In this document: positions 1-7,729 of the stretch, piece after piece
Numbering within the stretch: the first letter of the stretch is position 1
Layout of the letters: the number at the start of each line of letters is the position of its first letter
NCBI GenBank assembly: GCA_016208485.1
Contig: JACQXY010000003.1
Coordinates: 38,842-102,841, forward strand
Origin: Acidobacteriota bacterium
GTDB lineage: Bacteria > Actinomycetota > AC-67
DNA: 64,000 bases
Reading direction: 5' to 3'
Notes under the pieces: model-generated
What the model saw: the letters and a program-made list of their open reading frames with translations, nothing else
Database searches by the model: none
What the model was told of the DNA's origin: nothing
Position numbers and translations under genes: made by a program

Positions 1-583
1 CCCTCGCCTTGGCGGAGACCTCCTTCGGGGGCTCGGCGCCGTCTTCGAGCGCCGGCGGCGGGAGGACCCGGCTCACCCACTCGCCGAGCGTCGGCATCTC
101 GTGCGTCAGGTCGCCGATCTCGGCGGTCGAGTACTCGAAATGGGGCGACCAGAAGAGCGCGTCGAACGGGCAGACCTCGACGCAGATGCCGCAGTACATG
201 CACAGCGCGAAGTCGATCGCGAAGCGGTCGAGCACGTTGCGGGTCCGCGCGCGCGCGCCCGGCTCCTTCGGGGGAACGACGTCCTTGTGGCTCTCGATGT
301 AGATACACCAGTCGGGGCACTCGCGCGCGCAGAGCATGCAGACGGTGCAGTTCTCCTGCTTGAAGGCGATCACCCCGCGCGTGCGCGCCGGCAGGTCTGG
401 CTTCTCGTGCGGGTACTGCTGGGTGACCGAGCGCCGAAGCATCGTCCGCAGGGTGACCCCGAGGCCCTTCGCCAGCCCGTAGGCCGGGCCGATCCCCCCC
501 AGGCGCGTTATCGCTCGATCGAGGCCGCGGCACCGGCTCCGCTCGCCCCCGACCGCGGCGCGCGCCGGCGCTTCGACGGCCAC
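1..583 (-). CDS. nuoI: NADH-quinone oxidoreductase subunit I, cluster 1 (3' end beyond window)
   Basis: About 194 codons are visible; the gene runs off the left edge. It encodes the peripheral-arm subunit of complex I that carries two [4Fe-4S] clusters and passes electrons towards NuoB. Two ferredoxin motifs are seen, [12 protein letters not shown] and [12 protein letters not shown], each Cx2Cx2Cx3CP. The GTG start directly follows the TAG of nuoH with no gap, so the two are probably translationally coupled. The N-terminal stretch of about 40 residues is Arg/Ala rich and the true start could lie further in. The downstream part after the second cluster is extended and acidic (a region around EDGAEPP). 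Family assignment is secure; the end is unseen. Confidence 0.9.
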   Translation of the reverse strand, partial: MAVEAPARAAVGGERSRCRGLDRAITRLGGIGPAYGLAKGLGVTLRTMLRRSVTQQYPHEKPDLPARTRGVIAFKQENCTVCMLCARECPDWCIYIESHKDVVPPKEPGARARTRNVLDRFAIDFALCMYCGICVEVCPFDALFWSPHFEYSTAEIGDLTHEMPTLGEWVSRVLPPPALEDGAEPPKEVSAKAR

Positions 584-1570
584 CTAGAACACCACCTTGA
601 AGACGCCGGTTAGAAGGATGTTCGCGAGCGCGACGGGAATCATGTACTTCCATGCCATCTTCTGGAGCTGGTCCTCGCGCATCCGGGGATAGGTCGCCCG
701 CAGCCAGATGATGAAGAAGGCGAGCGCGCCGATCTTCGCGAAGGTCCAGACCGGCCCGGGAATCCAGCCGACCAGGAACCCGTGCCACCCTCCGAGGTAC
801 ATCACGGTCGCGACACCCGACAGCGCGACCACGCCGGCGTACTCGGCGAGCAGGAACATCGCCATCTTGATCCCGGTGTACTCGGTCATGTGCCCGAAGA
901 TGATCTCGGAGTCGGCGACCGGCATATCGAAGGGGGGGCGCGAAAGCTCGGCGAGGCTCGCGAGCACGAAGAGCGCGAATCCCGCTATCTGAGGGAGCAC
1001 GAACCAGTAGTGGTCCTGCGCCTCGACGATCCCGACGAGCGACAGCGATCCGGCCTGCATCGCGACGGCCGCGGCGGCGAGCACCAGCGGCAGCTCGTAG
1101 GCGATGAGCTGAGCGGCGGCGCGCAGCGCGCCGATGAGAGAGAACTTGTTCGCGCTCGCCCAGCCGGCCGCGAGCACCCCGATCACGCCGACCGTCGAGA
1201 TGGCCATGACGTAGAAGAGGCCGAGGTCCATGTTCTCGCCCCACCAGCCGCCCGGGCCGAATGGGATCACGAGGAAGATCATGATCACCGGCACCACCAC
1301 GAGCACCGGCGCGATCGTGAACACGAACCGGTCGGCGGCACGCGGGACGATGTCCTCCTTCTGGATGAACTTCACGCCGTCGGCCACGAGCTGCGCCCAG
1401 CCGTGGAAGCGTCCGGCCTCCATCGGCCCGAGCCGGGCCTGCATGTGGGCAAGCACTTTGTGTTCCGCGTACCCGACGACGATCGGCGCCACCAGGAACA
1501 GCACGAGGATGGCCCCGAGCTTCAGCCCGAGGATCGCCCAAGCGTTCTCGAAGTACCGGTCGAGGATCAT
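584..1570 (-). CDS. nuoH: NADH-quinone oxidoreductase subunit H, cluster 1
   Basis: A 328-residue multi-pass membrane protein of the NuoH/ND1 family (PF00146), the subunit that forms most of the quinone-access channel where the peripheral and membrane arms of complex I meet. Visible family features include the RPPFDMP and EYTG segments around a conserved acidic loop, and roughly eight hydrophobic helices. Length is close to other NuoH proteins. It lies 7 bases after nuoD, with no nuoE, nuoF or nuoG between them, so this cluster lacks the NADH-oxidising module at its normal position. The second copy at 14058-15227 is longer and clearly divergent. Confidence 0.95.
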   Translation of the reverse strand: MILDRYFENAWAILGLKLGAILVLFLVAPIVVGYAEHKVLAHMQARLGPMEAGRFHGWAQLVADGVKFIQKEDIVPRAADRFVFTIAPVLVVVPVIMIFLVIPFGPGGWWGENMDLGLFYVMAISTVGVIGVLAAGWASANKFSLIGALRAAAQLIAYELPLVLAAAAVAMQAGSLSLVGIVEAQDHYWFVLPQIAGFALFVLASLAELSRPPFDMPVADSEIIFGHMTEYTGIKMAMFLLAEYAGVVALSGVATVMYLGGWHGFLVGWIPGPVWTFAKIGALAFFIIWLRATYPRMREDQLQKMAWKYMIPVALANILLTGVFKVVF

Positions 1571-1577
1571 CGCGCCG

Positions 1578-2753
1578 TCACCGGTCCACGTCCCCGACGA
1601 CGAAGAACACGCTGCCGAGGACCGCGATCATGTCGGGGACGAGGATCCCCGGCAAGAGGTACGGGATCATGCTCACGTTCGAGAACGACGCGGTTCGCAT
1701 CTTCAGTCGCCACGGGGTCTTGTCCCCGCGCGACACCAGGTAGTACCCACACTCGCCGAGCGGGTTCTCCGTGCGCTGGTATATCCAGCCCTCCGGCGCC
1801 TTGATCGTCTTCGGCATCTTGGGGGGCATCACGGGGCCGGACGGGATCCGGTCGTGCACCTGCTCGATGATGCGCAGCGACTCCTCCATCCGGCGAAAGA
1901 GGACCCAGAAGCGGTCGAAGGAGTCGCCGTTCTTGCCGACGGGGACGTCGAACTCGACTTGGTCGTACCGCAGGTAGGGCTCGGTCTTGCGGGAGTCCTC
2001 CGCGACCCCGCAGGCCTGCAGGATCGGGCCCGACACGCCGAAGTCCTTCGCGACGTTGCCGGGGAGGGCCCCAACGCCCACCGTGCGCTTGCGGAAGATC
2101 TGATTGCCCAGCAGGAGACCCTCGTAGTCGGCCAGGCGGTTGCGAACCTTGCGCACCAGCTCCGCCGACCGCCTCAGGAACCCCTTCGGGAGATCGTCCT
2201 TCAAGCCCCCGATCCGGTTGAAGGTGAAGTGGAGACGGCCCCCGGTCGCGGCCTCGAGGATCTCCTGGATGTCCTCGCGCTCGCGGAACGCGTAGAAGAC
2301 CGGCGTGATCGCGCCGAGCTCGAGCCCGTAGGAGCCGATGAACACGAGGTGGTTCAGCACGCGGTTCCACTCGGCGAGGAGCATCCGGATCCATTGCGCG
2401 CGCTCGGGCACCTCGAGGCCCATCAGACGCTCGACCGCGATCGCCACCCCCAGCTCGTTGCAGAACGCCGACAGCCAGTCGTGGCGGTTGACGAGCGCGA
2501 TGATCTGCCGGTAGTCGCGCGCCTCGGCGAGCTTCTCGAATCCCCGGTGCATGTAGCCGATCACCGGCTCCGCGGTGTGAATCCGCTCGCCGTCCAGCGT
2601 GATGACCACCCGGAGAACGCCGTGGGTCGACGGGTGCTGCGGCCCGATGTTCAGGGTCATCTCCCGGGTCGCAAGATCCCCCTCGGCGACTGTGACGGCG
2701 ACCGCCGAGCCGGGCTCTCCGGGGAGGGTGATGGTCCGGGACTCCGGGGTCAC
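1578..2753 (-). CDS. nuoD: NADH-quinone oxidoreductase subunit D, cluster 1
   Basis: A 391-residue 49-kDa subunit of complex I; with NuoB it forms the quinone-reducing site. The N-terminal [12 protein letters not shown] motif contributes the conserved His of that site, and the protein ends in the usual Asp-x-Asp-Arg type tail (VVGDVDR). The GTG start at 2753 overlaps the nuoC stop by four bases (GTGA), which sets the start even though the open frame continues upstream. Family relationship to the large subunit of NiFe hydrogenases is established; the hydrogenase cysteines are absent, as expected for NuoD. Confidence 0.95.
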   Translation of the reverse strand: MTPESRTITLPGEPGSAVAVTVAEGDLATREMTLNIGPQHPSTHGVLRVVITLDGERIHTAEPVIGYMHRGFEKLAEARDYRQIIALVNRHDWLSAFCNELGVAIAVERLMGLEVPERAQWIRMLLAEWNRVLNHLVFIGSYGLELGAITPVFYAFREREDIQEILEAATGGRLHFTFNRIGGLKDDLPKGFLRRSAELVRKVRNRLADYEGLLLGNQIFRKRTVGVGALPGNVAKDFGVSGPILQACGVAEDSRKTEPYLRYDQVEFDVPVGKNGDSFDRFWVLFRRMEESLRIIEQVHDRIPSGPVMPPKMPKTIKAPEGWIYQRTENPLGECGYYLVSRGDKTPWRLKMRTASFSNVSMIPYLLPGILVPDMIAVLGSVFFVVGDVDR

Positions 2754-3340
2754 GACTTCGCCTCCTCGTGGCGTTCCTCGGGCTCCTTCTGGCCCGGCCA
2801 CTCCTTGGCCTCCCGGGTGATCAGCAGGAAGTCCTTGCGGAGCGGGAACCCCTCGAAGTTGACCGGCAGCTCGAGCTTGGCGAGGTTCGGGTGGCCGGCG
2901 AAGCCGATGCCGAACATCTCGGCGGTCTCGCGCTCGTGCCAGTTCGCCCCGCGCCAGACGCCGGAAAGGGTCGCGAGCGAACCCCCCTCGCGCGGCACCA
3001 GGGTCTTCAGGTTCAGGTGGTGCTGGCGACGCACCGCGTAGACGTGGCAGACGACCTCGAGCCCTTCGCCCTGGTCGACCGAGGGGCTCGGCGCCTGAGC
3101 GCGTCCGGGCTTCCCCCTCGGTGGGGGCGCCTCTGCCCCCCGGTCCCCCCCGCGGTCCACGGCAGTGAGGAAAGTGAAGAAGTCGAAGCCGCACCGGCCG
3201 CATGTCCGCAGGTGCGTCGCCGCCTCGAGCCAGCGCTCGGGAGCGACCCACACCGCCGCCTGGCCTTGCGGGGTCAGCTCGTCGCGCTCGACGAGGCCGG
3301 TGGCCTCCCGAACGTGTGAGACGAGATCCTCGGGCGTCAT
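2750..3340 (-). CDS. nuoC: NADH-quinone oxidoreductase subunit C, cluster 1
   Basis: A 196-residue 30-kDa subunit of complex I (PF00329). The conserved C-terminal motif [18 protein letters not shown] is present, followed by a short region ending in FPLRKDF, both typical of NuoC. Residues about 70-95 form a proline/arginine-rich insertion (around [14 protein letters not shown]) not usual for the family. The ATG at 3340 overlaps the nuoB stop (ATGA). It lies in the tight nuoA-B-C-D-H-I operon. Confidence 0.93.
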   Translation of the reverse strand: MTPEDLVSHVREATGLVERDELTPQGQAAVWVAPERWLEAATHLRTCGRCGFDFFTFLTAVDRGGDRGAEAPPPRGKPGRAQAPSPSVDQGEGLEVVCHVYAVRRQHHLNLKTLVPREGGSLATLSGVWRGANWHERETAEMFGIGFAGHPNLAKLELPVNFEGFPLRKDFLLITREAKEWPGQKEPEERHEEAKS

Positions 3341-3876
3341 CTCGCGGACAGATCGATCGGCCCGATCGGGCCTCCGGTGACAATGGGGGCGCGCTCGCGC
3401 CGCTCGTACCGCTCCTTGAGCGACTCCGAGCCGATGGACTTCTGGAGCTTCAGGATGCCCTCGAGCAGGGCCTCGGGACGCGGGGGGCAACCGGGAACGT
3501 AGACGTCCACCGGGATGATCTGGTCGACCCCCTTGGTGACCGAGTAGGAATCCCAGTAGGGGCCGCCGCAGTTCGAGCAGGACCCGAAGCTGATCACGTA
3601 CTTCGGCTCGGGCATCTGGTCGTAGACGCGCTTGAGGGCCGGCGCCATCTTGTCGGTGAGCGTGCCGGCCACCAGGAGAAGGTCGCCTTGCCGGGGGCCG
3701 TGGGCGAACGGGATGACGCCGAGCCGGATGAAGTCGTGGCGAGAGGTCGAGGCGGCGATGAACTCGATCGCGCAGCACGCGAGGCCGAAGTTGATCACCC
3801 ACAGGGAGTAGCGGCGACCCCAGTTGAGGATGAACTTGATGGGCTGCGGAACCTCGACCTTGTCGACTATGCCCAC
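3337..3876 (-). CDS. nuoB: NADH-quinone oxidoreductase subunit B, cluster 1
   Basis: A 179-residue subunit that binds cluster N2, the last iron-sulphur cluster before quinone. The ligating cysteines are seen in GLACCAIEF (adjacent pair), [11 protein letters not shown] and [12 protein letters not shown]. The length is normal for NuoB. It begins 13 bases after nuoA and overlaps nuoC by four bases. The second copy at 21415-21900 has the same cysteine pattern, but GVCASAGG in place of GSCSNCGG. Confidence 0.95.
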   Translation of the reverse strand: MGIVDKVEVPQPIKFILNWGRRYSLWVINFGLACCAIEFIAASTSRHDFIRLGVIPFAHGPRQGDLLLVAGTLTDKMAPALKRVYDQMPEPKYVISFGSCSNCGGPYWDSYSVTKGVDQIIPVDVYVPGCPPRPEALLEGILKLQKSIGSESLKERYERRERAPIVTGGPIGPIDLSAR

Positions 3877-3889
3877 CGGGGCACCGCCC

Positions 3890-4261
3890 TCACAGCCACT
3901 CGAGGACCTTCTTCCTCCAGGCGTAGAGCAGCCCGACGGCGAGCACGCCGATGAACACGACCATCTCCGCCAGAACGAGGCCGGGGTTCCGGCTGCGCTC
4001 GAAGACGACCGCCCAGGGGAACAGGAACACGCTCTCGACGTCGAAGATCACGAACAGGAACGCGAAGATGTAGTAGCGGACCTGCGTCTGGCTCCAGCCC
4101 TCGCCGACCGGGTCGATGCCGCACTCGTACGTGGTGAGCTTCTCGCGATGGGGCTTGCGCGGGCGCATGAGCCGGTTGAAGAGGAAGGCCACGGCCACGA
4201 AGGCGACGCCGAAGATCGAGAGCGCCGCGATCGTGCCGTACTGCCAGAAGTAGCCGCTCAC
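3890..4261 (-). CDS. nuoA: NADH-quinone oxidoreductase subunit A, cluster 1
   Basis: A small membrane subunit of complex I, 123 residues from the GTG at 4261. Three hydrophobic helices are visible, and the conserved loop after helix 1 carries the family YECGIDP motif including the redox-switch Cys. I chose the GTG at 4261 because a GGGGAGG ribosome-binding site lies six bases before it. An in-frame GTG five codons upstream is possible but would place that site inside the gene. It is the first gene of nuo cluster 1. Confidence 0.92.
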   Translation of the reverse strand: MSGYFWQYGTIAALSIFGVAFVAVAFLFNRLMRPRKPHREKLTTYECGIDPVGEGWSQTQVRYYIFAFLFVIFDVESVFLFPWAVVFERSRNPGLVLAEMVVFIGVLAVGLLYAWRKKVLEWL

Positions 4262-4352
4262 GCCATCCCTCCCCACGCGGACAGCCTCAGACGCCCACGT
4301 TCACGCCGAGAAATCGTTCGCTCGTGAATCGGATCACGTGGCCGCGCGGGGC

Positions 4353-4382
4353 ATTCTAACCCAGGGGCGCGCGGCGCCCCAA
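4353..4382 (-). promoter_or_regulatory. Probable promoter of nuo cluster 1
   Basis: Reading the minus strand, TTGGGG (4377-4382) and TAGAAT (4353-4358) are separated by 18 bases and sit about 90 bases before the nuoA start. A perfect 7-bp hairpin with a 3-base loop (4364-4380) lies inside the spacer. It may also serve as a weak terminator for the DUF402 gene ending at 4435, but no T-run follows. This is a pattern match only. Confidence 0.4.
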
Positions 4383-4434
4383 AGCGCAGCGCGCGCGATC
4401 CAGGCGCCTTCATATCCGCGCCGCGCGCCGGCAG

Positions 4435-5037
4435 TCATCTCGGCGCGCGGTCCCACCCGTCGGGGAGGACCGGCGTGGTCCAGGCCGGATCGGGCCTCCA
4501 GCGCTCCCAGCCGTCCGAGAACGGTGAGTCCTTCGCGCGGTAGCGCTCGAGGACCCGCTCTCCCTCACGCCGGATCGCCGACGCCTGGTCCGCAGCGACG
4601 ATCCCGCGCCGGACGGCCTCGGCCAGGTGATCCTCGTCCTTCCACTCCCACAACCCGTCGGGATGAATGATGAGATCGAGCTTCTGGTCCAGGTAGTCGA
4701 ACCCGAGCGGCGCACGGCGAAGCGGCTCCTCGAGGTTCACGTACCAAGCGAGGAACTCCTCACCCTCCCAGAAGACACAGACCGAGTGGCCGACACCGGG
4801 CTCGGCGAGCCGGAGCGTGCCGAGCGTGAAGGGAACCTCGCGGAGCACCCAGTCGTCGGGCTGGAGATCGAGCCGCGCGCCTTCCCGAGTGGTCGGCACC
4901 TGCCACCGGGTGCCCGGCGGAGTCCAGAACGCCATCACATCGGGTGAGTCCCGAACGACGACCACCGGCCGTGCAGCCCAGATCCGGCCCAGGTAGATCT
5001 CCCGCAGGACGATGTGCTCGCCGGGAGCCCAGGCCAC
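4435..5037 (-). CDS. DUF402 family protein (FomD-like barrel)
   Basis: A 200-residue soluble protein with hallmarks of the DUF402/FomD barrel family: WYVNLEEPLRR, a DYLDQKLDLIIHPDG segment and WKDEDHL, whose acidic residues bind divalent metal in characterised members. Some family members hydrolyse nucleoside phosphates or related phospho-compounds; the substrate here cannot be told. It uses a GTG start 6 bases after the polyprenyl synthase stop, so the two are one transcription unit. The N-terminal half carries a W-rich strand region (TPPGTRWQVP). Confidence 0.8.
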   Translation of the reverse strand: MAWAPGEHIVLREIYLGRIWAARPVVVVRDSPDVMAFWTPPGTRWQVPTTREGARLDLQPDDWVLREVPFTLGTLRLAEPGVGHSVCVFWEGEEFLAWYVNLEEPLRRAPLGFDYLDQKLDLIIHPDGLWEWKDEDHLAEAVRRGIVAADQASAIRREGERVLERYRAKDSPFSDGWERWRPDPAWTTPVLPDGWDRAPR

Positions 5038-5043
5038 GGTCGC

Positions 5044-6006
5044 TCAGCCGGTACGCGAGCCGACGAAAGCCGCGAGGCGCTCGAGAGCGTCCCTGGCCGC
5101 CCCTGCGGGCACCGGCTCGATCGCGCGCACCGCGCGCCCCTGCCACTGCGCGACGGCGCGCCGGGCGATCTCGAGCGCCCCGTTCGAGCGGAGCAGCCCG
5201 AGCGCGGCCGCGACGTCGCCTGCTTCCAGCGCCCGGCGCAGGTCGGGACCCCCGGGCGCCTCCCCGGCGAGCGTGGCGAGCGCCGGGAGCGTGTAGACGC
5301 CCTCGCGCAAGTCCGTCCCCGGCACCTTGCCCGACTCCTCTTCCTGCCCGGCGATGTCGAGCACATCGTCGAAGAGCTGGAACGCCATGCCGATGGCCTC
5401 ACCGTACTCCGTGGCGGCCGACACCAGCTCCGGCGGCGCGCCGGCGAGCCAGGCGCCGAGGTGGCAGGAGGTCGCGATGAGGGCCGCCGTCTTTCGCCGG
5501 ATCACCTCGAGGTAGCGCCCGGCCGTCGCGTCGAGGGAGCGCGCGCCGGCGAACTCCATGATCTGCCCCTCGCAGAGCGCGGCGATCGTGTCGGCGAGCA
5601 CGCGCGAGACGTAGGTCCCGAGGTCGGCCGCGAGCCCCGAGGCGCGCGCGAAGAGGAAGTCGCCGGTGAGGATCGCGACGGTGTTGTCGTAGCGCGCGTT
5701 GGCGCTCGGCGCGCCGCGGCGCACCGCCGCCTCGTCGATCACGTCGTCGTGGTAGAGCGTGGCGAGGTGCGTCAGCTCGATCGCCGCCGCGCACGGGATG
5801 AGGCGCGGGTCTGCGGGATTCCCGAGACGGCCAGCGAGCAGCACGAGCATCGGGCGGAAGCGCTTCCCGCCAGCGGCGAGAAGGTGGCCGGCGGCCTCCT
5901 GCACGAGCACCTCGTCGGAGGACGCCGCGGCGCGGAGCGCCCCCTCGACGTGCTCGAGTTCGGCGCGCAGGTCCAGATCGAGCGTGGAGACGGGGTCGGC
6001 GTTCAT
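5044..6006 (-). CDS. Polyprenyl diphosphate synthase (menaquinone side chain)
   Basis: A 320-residue all-helical trans-isoprenyl diphosphate synthase, which extends allylic diphosphates with isopentenyl diphosphate. Both aspartate-rich motifs are present: LYHDDVIDEA (first, about residue 80) and FQLFDDVLD (second, about 210), plus the GGKRFRP substrate-binding segment. Its position between the 14-gene nuo operon and nuo cluster 1 matches Actinomycetota, where such genes supply the menaquinone tail; chain length cannot be read from sequence with certainty. I chose the ATG at 6006 because a -10-like TACAAT lies nine bases before it, which implies a leaderless mRNA. Confidence 0.9.
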   Translation of the reverse strand: MNADPVSTLDLDLRAELEHVEGALRAAASSDEVLVQEAAGHLLAAGGKRFRPMLVLLAGRLGNPADPRLIPCAAAIELTHLATLYHDDVIDEAAVRRGAPSANARYDNTVAILTGDFLFARASGLAADLGTYVSRVLADTIAALCEGQIMEFAGARSLDATAGRYLEVIRRKTAALIATSCHLGAWLAGAPPELVSAATEYGEAIGMAFQLFDDVLDIAGQEEESGKVPGTDLREGVYTLPALATLAGEAPGGPDLRRALEAGDVAAALGLLRSNGALEIARRAVAQWQGRAVRAIEPVPAGAARDALERLAAFVGSRTG

Positions 6007-6015
6007 CGCGCGGCC

Positions 6016-6021
6016 ATTGTA
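6016..6021 (-). promoter_or_regulatory. Leaderless -10 element of the polyprenyl synthase gene
   Basis: On the minus strand TACAAT is followed by nine bases and then the ATG at 6006, placing the transcription start at or next to the start codon. No convincing -35 is seen and no ribosome-binding site separates the -10 from the ATG. The same block, 39 bases with four mismatches, recurs at 7305-7341 on the opposite strand. Confidence 0.5.
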
Positions 6022-6170
6022 CGGGGGCGGCCTCGGCAGGGGCGACCAGGCTGGGGACATCCCCACTCGGCGCTCGGGCCCCCGAACACGCCCTCCGCGC
6101 TTCGTCGACGGAAACGGTGACCCCGGCTCTCGGTCCCTTGTAGGATCGCCCCAGGCGAGGAGAGCATGGC

Positions 6171-6398
6171 GTGGTGGAGATCGCCCCACGGATCACAGTG
6201 GACCCGGCGGTACGGTTCGGGAAGCCCGTCATCGAGGGCACTCACGTCCCCGTGGAACTCGTTGTGGGCAAGCTCGCCGGCGGCATGACGGTGGAAGGGG
6301 TTGCGGGGAAGTTCGCCTTCACCCGCGATGACGTTCTCGCCGCGCTCGCCTACGCGGCGCGGTCGCTCGCGGACGAGCATGTGCGGGCCGCCGGATAG
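6171..6398 (+). CDS. DUF433 antitoxin-like protein
   Basis: A 75-residue DUF433 protein. The family signature is present: PRITVDPAVRFGKPVIEGTH near the N-terminus, then a helical segment with VVGKLAGGMTVEGV and DDVLAALAYAA. DUF433 proteins are usually the antitoxin partners of DUF5615 PIN-like toxins. Here the stop TAG is immediately followed by the ATG of such a toxin gene, which is frameshifted. GTG start; AGGAG lies upstream. A possible -10 (TAGGAT) is at 6141-6146. Confidence 0.8.
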   Translation: MVEIAPRITVDPAVRFGKPVIEGTHVPVELVVGKLAGGMTVEGVAGKFAFTRDDVLAALAYAARSLADEHVRAAG

Positions 6399-6570
6399 AT
6401 GCCTCAGTTCCTCGTCGACCAGGGCCTTCCCGCTCGCTCGCGCGTGAGCTGCGCGCAGTCGAGGTTGACGACGAGGACGTTCGGGACGCGGGACTCCGGG
6501 GGAAGTCCGCCAATGAGGTCCTCGCCCACGCCGTCGAGACGCGGAGGACGCTGCCGCGCGGCGGACGTGT
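6399..6570 (+). pseudogene. Frameshifted DUF5615 PIN-like toxin remnant
   Basis: The frame opens as MPQFLVDQGLP, the normal start of DUF5615 toxins (first catalytic Asp). After about codon 11 the family sequence continues only in another frame, reading SLARELRAVEVDDEDVRDAG, then LRGKSANEVLAHA. Restoring one C in the CCC run near 6427-6431 would give the expected LPRSLAREL. After the HAVET segment similarity to the family is lost, so the 3' end with the TRDxDF part is also missing. I infer an inactive toxin next to an intact antitoxin. Confidence 0.7.
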
Positions 6571-7203
6571 TCACACGGGTAGGCAGTCGGGACGGCCCCC
6601 TGTCGGGGATCCATCGAGCTGGATCGGCTCCGGAACTCCGTCGAGCGTGTCCGCCGCGACTCCGACGGACTTCAGGGAGTTGTAGTAGCCGCCGGGCCGG
6701 ATGCACTCCTCGGCGATCGGCGGATTGCCGATCGGCGTGCAGTGGTCGTAGACCGGGACGGAGACTTGACTGAACTCGACGACGGTCCATGCACGATCGA
6801 AGCTCGAAGGGATGTCGATGATGGCGTCGCCCTGGACTAGGACCGGCATGGAAGCAAAGGGGTACTCCCATTCCTCGGGATCGGTCGCGAACGTCTTGCC
6901 CCGGCGGTCGCCGTTCTCGACCCAACTGACGTGCACTCGAAGGATGGGGGCTCCGCGCTTGTCTAGGCCCAGCTCGGCCTTGCCAGAGGGGCCGTCTACC
7001 CAAACGCGAAAGCGGTTCCCGGAGGGCATGCGCGTCGCCATCACGACGTAGCCGTCGGATGTCCAGCGTCGCCAACGAGTCGGATACGGTTCCTCGGCTC
7101 GGCCCACACCGCTGACAGCAAGCCAGACCGCACCGGCCACAAACAGGGACCCCCGCCGTCGCCGGTGCCAGGCCGTGGTCGTCGCCCGCCAGCCGGCGCT
7201 CAT
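6571..7203 (-). CDS. Exported protein of unknown function
   Basis: A 210-residue protein with an Arg-rich N-terminus followed by a hydrophobic segment (GSLFVAGAVWLAVSGVG) and a likely cleavage near GRAEEP, consistent with a secretory signal. The mature part is beta-rich and lacks a motif I recognise; three cysteines (in DHCTP, EECIRP and PDCLPV) could form disulfides outside the membrane. It ends head-on against the toxin remnant. GC and codon use resemble the neighbours. I cannot assign a function. Confidence 0.65.
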   Translation of the reverse strand: MSAGWRATTTAWHRRRRGSLFVAGAVWLAVSGVGRAEEPYPTRWRRWTSDGYVVMATRMPSGNRFRVWVDGPSGKAELGLDKRGAPILRVHVSWVENGDRRGKTFATDPEEWEYPFASMPVLVQGDAIIDIPSSFDRAWTVVEFSQVSVPVYDHCTPIGNPPIAEECIRPGGYYNSLKSVGVAADTLDGVPEPIQLDGSPTGGRPDCLPV

Positions 7204-7729
7204 GAGAAGGGAGTTCGACGCTTTGTGCCCGCATCCCTGCCTCGTTTTCTGGGTCCTACGGTCACTCGCGAAGCAGGCCGGTCCCGGCCCGCCCGATCTG
7301 GGCGGCCCCCGTGCAATGGCCGCACGATGACCGCAGACCCCGTCGCTGCGGGCGAGATCGGGGCGTGCCGGTGCGCGGCCTCATGAGGCCTTGAGGCCCG
7401 GCGGCGCCGCCTTGGGTTGAGCCCCTGGTGGCGGCGCGCCGGCCGGCCCCGGGGTCCGGCTCGCTCGATCGGGACGACCTCCACGCTCATCGCCAACGCC
7501 AACCCGGCGAGCATTCGTCGAACACCTGTTCCCATCGGGCTCACCCCCAGAACTGGACGTCCCCTGACCGGCGCCTGGGGGAGCATTCGTGGCCCGAGCC
7601 GGAATTCCGCCCGCGGCGTGGGGAGTTCCTCGTGACCCGAGCGCGACTTCCTCAGGCGGCCTCTGGTCTTCCCTCCGGGTCGCAGACCTGCTCGCTCAAC
7701 TCGCCATCGGCCCTGCGCTGGGCGGCAGG
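7204..7729. other. Intergenic region with a relic gene fragment
   Basis: This 526-base stretch separates the secreted protein from nuoN. It holds the relic polyprenyl-synthase start (7305-7386, plus strand). On the minus strand there is a weak open frame starting near 7533 with a signal-like opening (MLAGLALAMSVEV) that then becomes Arg-rich low-complexity sequence; I do not count it as a gene. I see no clear terminator for the nuo operon here. Confidence 0.5.
7305..7386 (+). pseudogene. Relic duplicate of the polyprenyl synthase promoter and start
   Basis: Plus-strand sequence here matches the promoter, leader and first six codons of the polyprenyl synthase gene at 5044-6006 (minus strand): 39 aligned bases with four differences, including CAATGGCCGC before the start. 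It encodes MTADPV against MNADPV, then runs out to a stop after 19 codons. The -10-like hexamer is TGCAAT rather than TACAAT. It reads as an inverted, partial, decayed duplicate, although a functional second promoter cannot be excluded. Confidence 0.6.

Noticed and set aside
4364..4380. Intrinsic terminator of the DUF402 gene
   Set aside because: The 7-bp hairpin is perfect but has no T-run on either side and overlaps the proposed nuoA promoter, so it is mentioned there only.
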